This document shows positions 6,499 through 13,926 of a DNA stretch of 27,471 bases, one piece after another. The stretch is taken from positions 1 to 27,471 of the forward strand of contig JAVJOG010000026.1 in assembly GCA_040216885.1 (NCBI GenBank), written 5' to 3'. Position 1 is the stretch's first letter, and each line of letters starts with the position of its first letter. The position numbers and the translations under genes are program-made. The notes beneath the pieces were generated by a model. That model saw only the letters and a program-made list of their open reading frames with translations, was not told the DNA's origin and did not search any database. Source of the stretch: Parvibaculum sp040216885 (GTDB lineage: Bacteria; Pseudomonadota; Alphaproteobacteria; Parvibaculales; Parvibaculaceae).

Positions 6499-7107
6499 AT
6501 GCAATCCGACGATATCGAACAGGAAGAACGCCGCAAACACCAGCGTGTCGCCTTCGAGGCAAAGGGCCGCTTCCTTGCGCCTGACGGTTCGGAACACGAG
6601 TGCTCGATCCGCGACATGTCGTTGGGCGGTATTGCGCTGTCGGCGGATATCGCGATTGAAATCGGCGAAAACATCATTGTCTATCTCGATGAGTTCGGCC
6701 GTTTCGAAGGCAAGGTCGTCCGCGTCTACGAGGGCGGCTTCGCCATTGAAACCGCGATCAGCGGCCCGCGCCGCGAACGCCTCGCCCAGCGCCTCGAGGC
6801 GCTGGCCCGCGGTGAAAAGATCGAAGTCTCGGCGCGGCGTTCCTTTGCCCGCTATGCACCTGGCGAAGCGGGACTTGAAGAAAGCTCCGTGCTGACCATC
6901 GGCGACGGCAGCTCCATGCCCTGCCGCATCATCGACATGTCGCTGGGCGGCGCCCAGGTGGCGGTCGAGCAGCGTCTGCCCATCGGCACCGAGGTTTCGA
7001 TCGGCCGCATGTCGGGCCGCGTCGTCCGCCACACCGAAGAGGGCGTCGGCATCCAGTTCACCAACATCCCCGAGCGCGCCTCCGCGCTCTCCCGCCCGTT
7101 CGGCTGA
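6499..7107 (+). CDS. Tandem PilZ-domain c-di-GMP receptor
   Basis: The 202-residue protein consists of two PilZ domains and little else. Domain 1 (about 10-95) has RRKHQR, giving RxxxR at 12-16, and DMSLGG at 39-44. Domain 2 (about 110-195) has RRSFAR, giving RxxxR at 114-118, and a second DMSLGG at 146-151. Both copies therefore keep the complete RxxxR...[D/N]xSxxG signature that wraps intercalated c-di-GMP. A basic helix (about 90-105) links them. No output domain is attached, so it probably acts through protein contacts on motility, adhesion or polysaccharide synthesis; this is inference. The start is the ATG at 6499, because the PilZ motif begins just after it and no upstream homology exists. 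It is transcribed away from the GMC gene. Confidence 0.9.
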   Translation: MQSDDIEQEERRKHQRVAFEAKGRFLAPDGSEHECSIRDMSLGGIALSADIAIEIGENIIVYLDEFGRFEGKVVRVYEGGFAIETAISGPRRERLAQRLEALARGEKIEVSARRSFARYAPGEAGLEESSVLTIGDGSSMPCRIIDMSLGGAQVAVEQRLPIGTEVSIGRMSGRVVRHTEEGVGIQFTNIPERASALSRPFG

Positions 7108-7173
7108 TCCGCCCCTCGGATTTCCTGCCGCAATCGCGCTAGACTGCCCCGTCAAACAAAGAGGGGGCGTCCT

Positions 7174-7881
7174 GTGACCGCGCAGATACTCAATTATTCC
7201 TTGAAAAACGATGTCGCCATGCTCGCCATGGACGACGGCAAGGCCAATGCGCTCGGCCACGCAATGATCGCCGCGCTGACGGAAGCGCTCGACCGGGCGC
7301 AAAACGAGGCCAAGGCGGTGCTGATTTCAGGCCGCGAGAAGCGCTTTTGCGCCGGTTTCGACCTTGAAGTGATGGCCTCCGGTCCGGAAAACGTCCGCAA
7401 GCTGGTGGGTTCCGGCGCCGAATTGCTGCTGCGGATCTACCAGCATCCCCTGCCCGTCGTCATTGCCTGCACCGGCCATGCACTGGCCGCCGGCGGCCTG
7501 TTGCTGCTGGCCGGCGATGTGCGCATTGGCGCCGAGGGTGAATTCCGTATCGGCCTGCCCGAAGTCGCCATCGGCATGACCATGCCTGTTTTCGGCATCG
7601 AACTCGCCCGCGACCGGCTTGCCCGCAACCGCTTCACCGAGGCGGTGACGCAGGCCCGCATCTACAACCCCGCCGAGGCCGCCGCCGTCGGGTATCTCGA
7701 CGAGGCAGTACCCCCCGCCGCCCTGATCGAAACGGCAACGGCCCGCGCGACCGCACTGGCGACCCTGGCACAGCCCGCCTTCGCCAACACCAAGCGCAAG
7801 GAGCGCGCGGCAACGATCACCCATATTCGCGACACGCTGGCGGCAGATTCCGGCACATTCGACGGCGCGCAGACCCGTTAG
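7174..7881 (+). CDS. Short enoyl-CoA hydratase/isomerase family (crotonase) protein
   Basis: A GTG start with GAGGGGG 6 nt upstream gives 235 residues. The crotonase fold is recognisable: N-terminal strand with DDGKANALG, first oxyanion-hole segment RFCAGFDLE (about 58-65), second oxyanion segment GHALAAGGLLLLAGD (101-115), and a Glu at about 130 (GLPEVAIG) matching the first catalytic Glu of hydratases. The usual GGT(Q) stretch after it is replaced by MTMPVFG. The protein is about 25 residues shorter than classic hydratases. Such divergent short forms often act on unusual acyl-CoA thioesters, so calling it a beta-oxidation hydratase would overreach. It follows the PilZ gene by 66 nt on the same strand, but a functional link is not evident. 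Confidence 0.85.
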   Translation: MTAQILNYSLKNDVAMLAMDDGKANALGHAMIAALTEALDRAQNEAKAVLISGREKRFCAGFDLEVMASGPENVRKLVGSGAELLLRIYQHPLPVVIACTGHALAAGGLLLLAGDVRIGAEGEFRIGLPEVAIGMTMPVFGIELARDRLARNRFTEAVTQARIYNPAEAAAVGYLDEAVPPAALIETATARATALATLAQPAFANTKRKERAATITHIRDTLAADSGTFDGAQTR

Positions 7882-8202
7882 ACCGGCCCTGCGACAACTT
7901 TTCCGGAAAAATTCACGGTGTCCCGAAAGCGGAATCGGACCTCGTTCGCGGCACCCGGATTCGCACACCGGCACACACAGGAAGTCAAAAAATCCTTGCG
8001 GCACAAGCACTCTTTCGCAACCGTCGATATTTTTAATTTTATTCAAAATGGATCGTTTCGAGTTTTAGCAAAATGCCCGTCGAATTAGCGCCGTATTTAG
8101 TTCGAATGTGATTCACACGCTTAAACAGGCGCAAATTCCTCGCTGTCATCCTGCGCTCATAGGCCCGCGAATTCGGGCTTGTGAGAGATCGGGGTGGCGA
8201 CA
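7882..8202 (+). other. AT-rich intergenic region upstream of the LapG-like gene
   Basis: This 321-nt gap holds no ORF or RNA gene that I can support. The stretch 8025-8115 is strikingly AT-rich compared with the rest of the window (poly-T/A tracts near 8029-8047). A short palindrome GTGATTCAC sits at about 8108-8116, and a small hairpin GCCCG/CGGGC near 8163-8178. It probably carries the promoter of the downstream lipoprotein gene. I cannot define -35 and -10 boxes reliably. Confidence 0.4.
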
Positions 8203-9000
8203 ATGTGGTTGCGTAAACTTGCTCTTCTGACGACAGGTCTCATGCTGGCGGTAGCCGGCTGTCAGGCGCCGGATCGCGTCGGCAGCATCGGCTTCACGCA
8301 GGACGGCGGCGCCCGCGAACATCGCATCGCCGCGGCAATGCCTGTCGGCCAGCAGTCCCCGCCCCCTTACGGTTACATCGGCTTCTGCATCCGCAACCCG
8401 GATGAATGCGCCGGCGGCACCGACGAGCCGGCCGACATGGCGCTGACGCCCGCGCGCTGGACCGAACTTGCCGAAGTCAACGATTGGGTCAACCGCACGG
8501 TCCCGCAGGTCGACGATATCGCGCTGTTTCAGCGCGCCGAGTGGTGGGCCGTTGCCGACGAACGCGGCGGCGACTGCGAGGACCTGGCGCTGTTGAAGCG
8601 CAAGATGCTGATCGAGCGTGGCTGGTCGCCGGACCAGCTTCTGCTGGCGGTGGTGCGCGAGTGGAACGGCGACGGCCATGCCGTTCTGCTGGTCCGCACC
8701 GACCGCGGCGAATTCGTGCTCGACAACAAGACATGGGATATCGCGCTCTGGAGCGACACGCCCTACCAGTGGATCAAGCGGCAGTCGCGCGAACGGCCCT
8801 TCATCTGGGTCAATCTCGACCGGAAGACCTTCCGCCAGATTGCGCAAAATAATTTCCCGCCGCTCGGGGAACCGGCGCCGTTCCTTGCCGCCCTTGAAAA
8901 GAACATGCCCGCCGACTTGCGGCTGGGCATCGCCGAAGGCCAGACAGCGAGCCGCGAAGCCTTGAAGGAGGAACCGACCGCAGCACTCGCTTTCAACTGA
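8203..9000 (+). CDS. LapG-like transglutaminase-type cysteine protease (BTLCP), predicted lipoprotein
   Basis: The 265-residue protein belongs to the bacterial transglutaminase-like cysteine proteinases (PF06035). The catalytic triad is visible: Cys125 in GGDCEDLA, His159 in GDGHAVLLV and Asp174 in FVLDNKTWD. LapG members cut large RTX-type adhesins near their N-terminus to release biofilm cells, under control of the c-di-GMP receptor LapD. Here the N-terminus is a lipoprotein signal with lipobox AVAGC (Cys20), suggesting membrane tethering; well-known LapG is a soluble periplasmic protein. The ATG at 8203 is favoured (GGGG 8 nt upstream); an in-frame GTG at 8194 lies inside the SD. Neither LapD nor a giant adhesin is in the window, though a tandem PilZ protein lies 1.1 kb upstream, so the adhesin-release role remains inference. 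Confidence 0.88.
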   Translation: MWLRKLALLTTGLMLAVAGCQAPDRVGSIGFTQDGGAREHRIAAAMPVGQQSPPPYGYIGFCIRNPDECAGGTDEPADMALTPARWTELAEVNDWVNRTVPQVDDIALFQRAEWWAVADERGGDCEDLALLKRKMLIERGWSPDQLLLAVVREWNGDGHAVLLVRTDRGEFVLDNKTWDIALWSDTPYQWIKRQSRERPFIWVNLDRKTFRQIAQNNFPPLGEPAPFLAALEKNMPADLRLGIAEGQTASREALKEEPTAALAFN

Positions 9001-9050
9001 CCTGCCGACCGGTCCCCTCCGCCCCCCATTGGGGTCCGGTCCTGTCGAGG

Positions 9051-9093
9051 CCGGCTCTGCTGCTCCCCCCGCAGCAGGGCCGGTTCTTTTTTT
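9051..9093 (+). terminator. Strong intrinsic terminator after the LapG-like gene
   Basis: A 13-bp stem (9051-9063 with 9071-9083, one G-U) closes a 7-nt C-rich loop and runs into TTCTTTTTTT (9084-9093). A weaker hairpin at about 9007-9042 precedes it. The convergent crotonase ends at 9099. Confidence 0.92.
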
Positions 9094-9098
9094 GGCGC

Positions 9099-9872
9099 CT
9101 ACTTTCCCTTCCAGTTCGGCTTGCGCTTCTCGGCAAAGGCGCGCGGGCCTTCGATCAGATCCTCGCTCTTGAAAAGCGCGTTGACCGCCGGATACTTACC
9201 CGTCACCGCCTCGTTGAGATTGGCGATGTCGAGCCCTTTGTAGACCGCCTCCTTCGAGGCGCGGATCGACATTGGCGAGCATTCCATGATGAGTCCGGCC
9301 CAGCGCTTTGCCGCCGCCATCAGCTCGGCCGCCGGCACGACCTCGTTGACGAAGCCGAGTTCCTTGCCTTCCGCCGCCGGAACCTGGCGCCCGGTCAGGA
9401 TCATGCCCATCGCCCGCTTGGCGCCAATCTGCCGCGGCAGCCGGTGCAGCCCGCCGGCCAGCGCAGCCAGGCCGACCTTCGGCTCCGGAAGGGCGAATTT
9501 CGCGGTTTCAGACGCAATGATGAGATCGCAAGCCAGCGCGATTTCGAAACCGCCGCCCATCGCAACGCCGTTGACTGCCGCGATGACGGGCTTGGTGAGA
9601 TCGAAGCGCGCGGTGAGGCCGGCAAAGCCCGTTGCCGGCACTTCCATCTTGTTGCCTTCCGCCTGCCAGCGCAGATCGTTGCCGGCGCTGAAGGCGCGAT
9701 CGCCGGCGCCCGTGATGATGGCAACCCAGAGATCGGGGTCCGCTGCGAAATCGTTAAAAATACCTTCCAGCTCGAAATTGGCCGGTGGATGAAGCGCATT
9801 CATGCGCTCCGGGCGGTTTATGGTGACGATGAGCAGATGGCCCTCGCGTTCGGCCGTGCAAAATTCGGTCAT
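9099..9872 (-). CDS. Enoyl-CoA hydratase / carnitinyl-CoA dehydratase-like crotonase
   Basis: This 257-residue crotonase starts at the ATG at 9872, with GGGAAA upstream. It has INRPERMNAL near the N-terminus, first oxyanion segment FSAGNDLR, second segment GVAMGGGFEIALACD, a Glu in LPEPKVGL, and the C-terminal EGPRAFAEKRKPNWKGK. The spacing and motifs (TGFAGLT...KPVIAAVNG and the EGPxAFAEKR tail) are most like CaiD-type carnitinyl-CoA dehydratases. No other cai genes are nearby, so the substrate is unknown; general acyl-CoA hydration is the safe reading. The region where hydratases carry a second Glu reads AALAGGLHRL, and I cannot confirm that residue. The gene stands alone, convergent with the LapG-like gene. 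Confidence 0.92.
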   Translation of the reverse strand: MTEFCTAEREGHLLIVTINRPERMNALHPPANFELEGIFNDFAADPDLWVAIITGAGDRAFSAGNDLRWQAEGNKMEVPATGFAGLTARFDLTKPVIAAVNGVAMGGGFEIALACDLIIASETAKFALPEPKVGLAALAGGLHRLPRQIGAKRAMGMILTGRQVPAAEGKELGFVNEVVPAAELMAAAKRWAGLIMECSPMSIRASKEAVYKGLDIANLNEAVTGKYPAVNALFKSEDLIEGPRAFAEKRKPNWKGK

Positions 9873-10043
9873 GGACGTTTCCCGGTGATGTTTGCGTGCG
9901 TTTTTCGCACTCTGCGGCGACTTTGCCCGGTCCAATCCGGGGCGGCAAGCGGCTCCGCGTTGACGCAACGGTAACCAAACCGCCTTAAAGATAAACGTTG
10001 GAACCGGCGCCGACCGCGCCATGAACCCGTGCGAAACGAGACA

Positions 10044-10829
10044 ATGGCCCATCCGAACGAAATCCTCGCGACAAATCCGGCTGATCACGCAGACGCAACC
10101 GCAATGCGCTGGGTATTGAAATATGGCGATCGCGTCTACGGCCCCTACAGCTTCGACGCGATGGCGGCCTATGCCGCCGAGGGCCGCGTCGCACCGCACA
10201 GTCTCGTCGCACCGGAAGGCACGCCGGCCGGCGCCGGCACATGGCGCGCGGCCGGAGACCTGCCGCAATTCGCCGTCCTCTTCGGGGGCGAGCCCGCACC
10301 GGAAATCGCAGCCGCGGTTGAAACCGAAGTCGAAACCAATCCCGCCGCGCGGGCGGATACCGCCATCGCGGCAAATGTCGAAACGCCGGTCGAGAACGAC
10401 TCTGCCGCGCACATCGGAATGCAACCCGAACCCACCGCACAGCCCGCTCTCGAAGCGCAGCCCATGGCAGCCTCGGCGCAGCCCGTCGAACAACGCCGCC
10501 AGCCCTACGGCCCCGGCAAGGGCCAGGTCGACAGGCGCAAACAGCCCGAGACGGCAAACTTTCTGATCGTGCTCGACATCAAGGCGCGCTTTGCCGGTCC
10601 CCTGGAACAGGCGATCATGTCGCTCGGGCCTGCCTACAAACTCGCGACCAATGTGTGGTGCGTCAACACCGACGCAACCGCGCCCGGACTGCTCAACGAC
10701 CTGAGCGTGCATATCGGCAAGACGGATACGATGTTCATCGCCGACACGACGCGCGATCGTACCGCATGGAGTTCGATGGGCCCGGAAGTCGACGCGAAAA
10801 TTCGCCGCGTCTGGCGCCGCACTTACTGA
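10044..10829 (+). CDS. GYF_2 (DUF4339) domain protein with SinR/Cas2-like C-terminal domain
   Basis: The protein has 261 residues from ATG 10044; a GTG at 10029 is an alternative. Residues 21-80 form a GYF_2/DUF4339 module: MRWVLKYGDRVYGPYSFDAM, then AAEGRVAPHSLVAPEGT and GTWRAAGDLP, probably a protein-interaction platform. A Glu/Pro/Ala-rich disordered linker (about 85-165) follows. The last about 90 residues start FLIVLDIKARFAGPLEQAI, continue with YKLATNVWCVNTDA and LLNDLSVHIGKTDTMFIADTT, and end RDRTAW. This strand-helix-strand pattern resembles the small ferredoxin-like SinR/VapD/Cas2-type proteins; I infer the fold from pattern only, and nuclease residues are not obvious. It is followed by its own terminator and is not next to any cas gene. 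Function unknown. Confidence 0.75.
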   Translation: MAHPNEILATNPADHADATAMRWVLKYGDRVYGPYSFDAMAAYAAEGRVAPHSLVAPEGTPAGAGTWRAAGDLPQFAVLFGGEPAPEIAAAVETEVETNPAARADTAIAANVETPVENDSAAHIGMQPEPTAQPALEAQPMAASAQPVEQRRQPYGPGKGQVDRRKQPETANFLIVLDIKARFAGPLEQAIMSLGPAYKLATNVWCVNTDATAPGLLNDLSVHIGKTDTMFIADTTRDRTAWSSMGPEVDAKIRRVWRRTY

Positions 10830-10906
10830 CGTTTTCCGCCGCATTCGCAAAAATGCCGCCGCAAGGTGGCCAAATGCGATGTCCGGTGCTAGTATTTTCG
10901 CCGTTG

Positions 10907-10944
10907 GGGCTTTCAGGCCATTCGCCTGAGAGCCCTTTTGTTTT
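10907..10944 (+). terminator. Intrinsic terminator between the GYF_2 and FKBP genes
   Basis: GGGCTTTCAGG (10907-10917) pairs with CCTGAGAGCCC (10925-10935), 11 bp with one G-U, followed by TTTTGTTTT (10936-10944). The FKBP start is only 36 nt downstream, so it could also act as an attenuator in the FKBP leader. Confidence 0.85.
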
Positions 10945-10979
10945 CGCCCCTCCCATCATCGAAACGCAAAGGCAGAACA

Positions 10980-11405
10980 ATGGCAGCAGCAAACGGCAAC
11001 ACGGTGCGCGTGCACTACACAGGCACGCTTGAAGACGGCACCGTGTTCGACACGAGCCGCGGCGGCGACCCGATCGAGTTTGCGGTCGGCAAGCGCATGG
11101 TCATCGCCGGCTTCGAGGAGGCGGTGGTCGGCATGGAGCCTGGCGACAGCAAGAAGCTGACAATTCCGGCAACGGAAGCCTATGGCGAACACGATCCGCG
11201 CCTCGTGCAGGACGTGCCGCGCTCCGAGCTTCCGCAGGGCCTCGAACCCGAACCCGGCATGCAGCTCAAGGCAAGCGGCGGCGACGGTCGCGAAATCGCG
11301 CTGGTCGTCACGGAAGTCACGAGCGATGTCGTGCGGCTCGACGCAAATCACCCGTTGGCCGGACAGGACCTCACCTTCGAGATCCAGCTCGTCGAAGTCG
11401 CCTGA
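10980..11405 (+). CDS. SlyD-type FKBP peptidyl-prolyl cis-trans isomerase
   Basis: The 141-residue product starts NTVRVHYTGTLEDGTVFDTS, the FKBP entry motif. It continues PIEFAVGKRMVIAGFEEAVVGMEPGDSKKLTIP and closes with NHPLAGQDLTFEIQLVEV, the SlyD/FkpB end. Between them, about residues 68-120, lies the insert-in-flap chaperone domain typical of SlyD. It lacks the His/Cys-rich metal-binding tail that E. coli SlyD carries, so nickel handling is unlikely. No signal peptide is visible, so it should act in the cytoplasm, speeding proline isomerisation during folding. The ATG at 10980 is preceded by AAAGG. It sits alone between a terminator and a convergent gene. Confidence 0.93.
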   Translation: MAAANGNTVRVHYTGTLEDGTVFDTSRGGDPIEFAVGKRMVIAGFEEAVVGMEPGDSKKLTIPATEAYGEHDPRLVQDVPRSELPQGLEPEPGMQLKASGGDGREIALVVTEVTSDVVRLDANHPLAGQDLTFEIQLVEVA

Positions 11406-11415
11406 ACGGTAGCGC

Positions 11416-12543
11416 CTAGCTACCAGGCCGGGCGAGCGGCAACCGCATCGGTTGTTGCACCGGCATGGCGCGCGTTGAAATGTCGGGCTCGAAATCCGAG
11501 ACGCCTGCATCCTCGGGCTGCGCGCGTGGTGCGGCGAGCGGCATATACCGCACCGGGTCCCGTTCGGGCACTGCGGTCCCTGCTTCGTCGGTCGCTGTTG
11601 GCGCCAATGCACCGCCGGGACGCGCACCGCCCGATCGCGCCATGTCGGCCATGATCGAACTGGCCCGGCGCCAGCGCAGGATCAGCGGGGCGCCAAGCGC
11701 GCTGACATCGGCGCATTTTGCCGCCGGCGTCTCGCCGCGGTCGCAAAGCGCCGTAGCGCGAACGATCTCGAACTGAAATTGCGCCCGGCGCAGAAACTCC
11801 GGAAAAACGCCGCTCTCGCGCGCTGCCTCGACCAGCGGCAGATAGGCCGCGCAATCCGTCTGCTGGCGTTCGAGCATCTCGGCGAGCCGCGCCGCCTCGC
11901 GCGAGCCTTCCGACGGCGCCGCCTCGCAAATACGCCACATCAGTTCGGCCGTCGCATGATCGTAAAGCAGGATCAGCCCCCGGCTTCGATCGTCGAGCGA
12001 GGTATAGAGCCGCGTCGTGTCGCGCGGATTCCAGTGGCGAAACTGATCGATGAACACTGTGATATCGGCACGCGCGCCGGGTGGCGGCGCGGCCAGAAAC
12101 CGGCTTTCGGGCTGCGCGGGAACCGCGGGCCGAATGCCGCGTTTCAGAAATGAAAATTCGCGCGACGACGCCATGTCGGGCTTGCCGGCGCTGGACGGAA
12201 TGAAAAGAAATTGCAATCCGAGCGGCCGTTCCTCGATATGAAAAAACGCCGCGTCGCTCGTACCGCCGGAAAGTCGAAGCGCGCCCTGTGCGTCGCCCGT
12301 GTCGACGCCCGCGCGTTCGCCGTTGATCGCATAGACGCCGCCACCCGGCGTCGTCAGCCGGCCGACGACCCGGGTCCCGACCTGTTGCAACGTCAGCTCC
12401 ATGGCCGCCGCGTCGCCGATACCGTCATAGCCGCCTGTGAACTCGGCCGCCGGCGCGCGCACCGCCATCAGCAGCCCGAACAGCACCGCCGTCGCCGTCA
12501 GTTTCGCCGCCATTGCCGCACGCCCGGCGGCAAGCCTCCGCAT
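11416..12543 (-). CDS. Secreted or membrane-anchored protein of unknown family
   Basis: The 375-residue protein begins at ATG 12543 with a strong AGGGGG RBS; an internal Met at 12513 is less likely. A signal peptide or anchor covers about residues 1-33 (ending RAPAA). The N-terminal domain (about 34-130) is strand-rich, with GGYDGIGDAAAMELTLQQVGTRVVGRLTTPGGG, like a small beta-barrel. The middle (about 150-290) looks helical with several Cys (CEAA, DCAAYL, CDRGE, CADV). The C-terminal about 85 residues are Pro/Ala-rich and probably disordered. I recognise no family. It starts 35 nt after the stop of the enoyl-CoA hydratase gene and is likely last in the minus-strand operon starting at the gamma-carbonic anhydrase. 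Confidence 0.75.
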   Translation of the reverse strand: MRRLAAGRAAMAAKLTATAVLFGLLMAVRAPAAEFTGGYDGIGDAAAMELTLQQVGTRVVGRLTTPGGGVYAINGERAGVDTGDAQGALRLSGGTSDAAFFHIEERPLGLQFLFIPSSAGKPDMASSREFSFLKRGIRPAVPAQPESRFLAAPPPGARADITVFIDQFRHWNPRDTTRLYTSLDDRSRGLILLYDHATAELMWRICEAAPSEGSREAARLAEMLERQQTDCAAYLPLVEAARESGVFPEFLRRAQFQFEIVRATALCDRGETPAAKCADVSALGAPLILRWRRASSIMADMARSGGARPGGALAPTATDEAGTAVPERDPVRYMPLAAPRAQPEDAGVSDFEPDISTRAMPVQQPMRLPLARPGS

Positions 12544-12578
12544 CCTTGCCCCCTTGCGCCGTTCTGGCGCGGCCTCGC

Positions 12579-13403
12579 CTAACGTCCCTTGAACTTCGGT
12601 TCGCGTTTTTCGATATAGGCCGTCATCCCTTCCTTCAGATCTTCTGTCCGCATCAGCGGCAGCAATTGCAGATAGACATGATGCACATGCTCCGGGAACG
12701 GCTCGTTGAGCCCCATGCGCATCATCCGCTTGGCCGCGCGCACGGCCAGCGGCGCATTGCCGGCGATCTCGGCGGCGAGCGCGCGGGCGCGCGGCATCAG
12801 ATCGGCATCGGCAACGACTTCGGATGCAAGCCCCCATTCGACGCTCTCGTCGGCCGACAATGTGCGCCCGGTAAAAATCAGTTCCGCTGCCTTCGACCAG
12901 CCGAGAAGACGCGGCAGGATCCACGTGCCGCCCGATTCCGGCAGCAATCCGCGCTTGCAGAACGCGGCGGCGAACTTCGCCGACTTCGCCATCAGCCGGA
13001 TGTCGCAGCCAAGCGCCGTGTCCATGCCGTAGCCCGCCGCACCGCCATTGACGGCGCAGACAATGGGCGTCTCCATCGCATGCAGCACGGTCGGCGGCGT
13101 ATGGTTGAGATCGAGCGTCGTCGAGGTCACGCCGCCGCTCTGCCCGATCGAAAGGTTGCCGGTCGCCTGCGGACGCAGATCGAGCCCGGCGCAGAAGGCG
13201 CGGCCAGCGCCGGTCAGGATCACGCAGCGCACCTCCGGATCGCGGTCCGCTTCCAACAGCCTTTCGGTAAGCTGGTTCAGCATGACGCCCGAAATCGTGT
13301 TCATGCGCTCCGGCGCATTGAGCGTGATGGTCGCGATATGGTCGGAAACTTCGTAGAGAACTTCCTGCGGCGCGGCTTCGGGCACCTTTTTGGCCTGGCT
13401 CAT
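12579..13403 (-). CDS. Enoyl-CoA hydratase/isomerase family protein
   Basis: This 274-residue crotonase has a good RBS (GGGAG) before the ATG at 13403. Key segments are ITLNAPERMNTIS, first oxyanion loop RAFCAGLDLR, second oxyanion loop NGGAAGYGMDTALGCDIRL, and the catalytic-region RGLLPESGGTWILPRLLG, in which Glu of PESGGTW matches a hydratase catalytic Glu. The C-terminal helices end REPKFKGR. It is a full-length, probably active enoyl-CoA hydratase for acyl-CoA breakdown. The chain length or aromatic preference cannot be read. The upstream minus-strand genes (DUF192 and gamma-carbonic anhydrase) end 49 nt before its start, so co-transcription is plausible although the roles seem unrelated. 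Confidence 0.93.
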   Translation of the reverse strand: MSQAKKVPEAAPQEVLYEVSDHIATITLNAPERMNTISGVMLNQLTERLLEADRDPEVRCVILTGAGRAFCAGLDLRPQATGNLSIGQSGGVTSTTLDLNHTPPTVLHAMETPIVCAVNGGAAGYGMDTALGCDIRLMAKSAKFAAAFCKRGLLPESGGTWILPRLLGWSKAAELIFTGRTLSADESVEWGLASEVVADADLMPRARALAAEIAGNAPLAVRAAKRMMRMGLNEPFPEHVHHVYLQLLPLMRTEDLKEGMTAYIEKREPKFKGR

Positions 13404-13452
13404 TTGTTACTCCCTGTCCGGATGTCGTTGTTGCCGAGATTAGACTAAAAGC

Positions 13453-13926
13453 TCAACCGCAAACAGCCGCCCCGCCCTCGCCGAACCAGGGATGGCGGAC
13501 ATAATCGCCGGGCGCGATGCCACGCGCCGCCGCACCCCCGCCGCCGATCTCCAGCACCCCGTTGACCGGCACGCCGGAGGCGTGAATGTCGAGCGACAGC
13601 GGCTCTGTCATCGCCGCAATGGTGGCGATACGCCCGTCCGCCTCGATGAAGATCATATCGAGCGGAATGAGCGTGTTCTTCATCCAGAAAGCGGCGATCC
13701 GGCATTGCGGATAGAAAAAGAGCATGCCGGCATCCTCGTCGAGACTCTCGCGGAACATCAGCCCCCGGCGAATCTCCTCGTCGCTCCGCGCCAGCTCGAC
13801 CGTGAAATTGTGCGTCGCGCCCGCCGCCGTCTCGACGACAAGCGTCGTCTCTGCGCCGGCCGGCGGTGCACAAGCGCAAAGGACAAGCCCGGCAACCAGA
13901 ATGACGGCGAGCGAAACGACACGCAT
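13453..13926 (-). CDS. DUF192 family exported protein
   Basis: The 157-residue protein has a hydrophobic leader (1-20). A lipobox-like LCAC (Cys19) lies next to a possible signal-peptidase site APPAGA, so it is either a lipoprotein or periplasmic. The DUF192 domain (about 27-150) shows FTVELARSDEEIRRGLMFRESL, AGMLFFYP, AFWMKNTLIPLDMIFI, and the ending VNGVLEIGGG...GIAPGD. The family is a small conserved beta-barrel of unknown function. Its ATG (13926-13924) overlaps the TGA of the upstream gamma-carbonic anhydrase gene by one base, suggesting translational coupling. Confidence 0.92.
   Translation of the reverse strand: MRVVSLAVILVAGLVLCACAPPAGAETTLVVETAAGATHNFTVELARSDEEIRRGLMFRESLDEDAGMLFFYPQCRIAAFWMKNTLIPLDMIFIEADGRIATIAAMTEPLSLDIHASGVPVNGVLEIGGGGAAARGIAPGDYVRHPWFGEGGAAVCG

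Noticed and set aside
8090..8125. tRNA-like TTCGAAT motif or CRP site in the AT-rich gap
   Set aside because: No cloverleaf can be formed, and the TGTGA/TCACA halves are one base apart instead of six.
10044..10829. Evidence of a CRISPR-Cas locus from the Cas2-like C-terminal pattern
   Set aside because: No repeat array or other cas gene is visible anywhere in the window.
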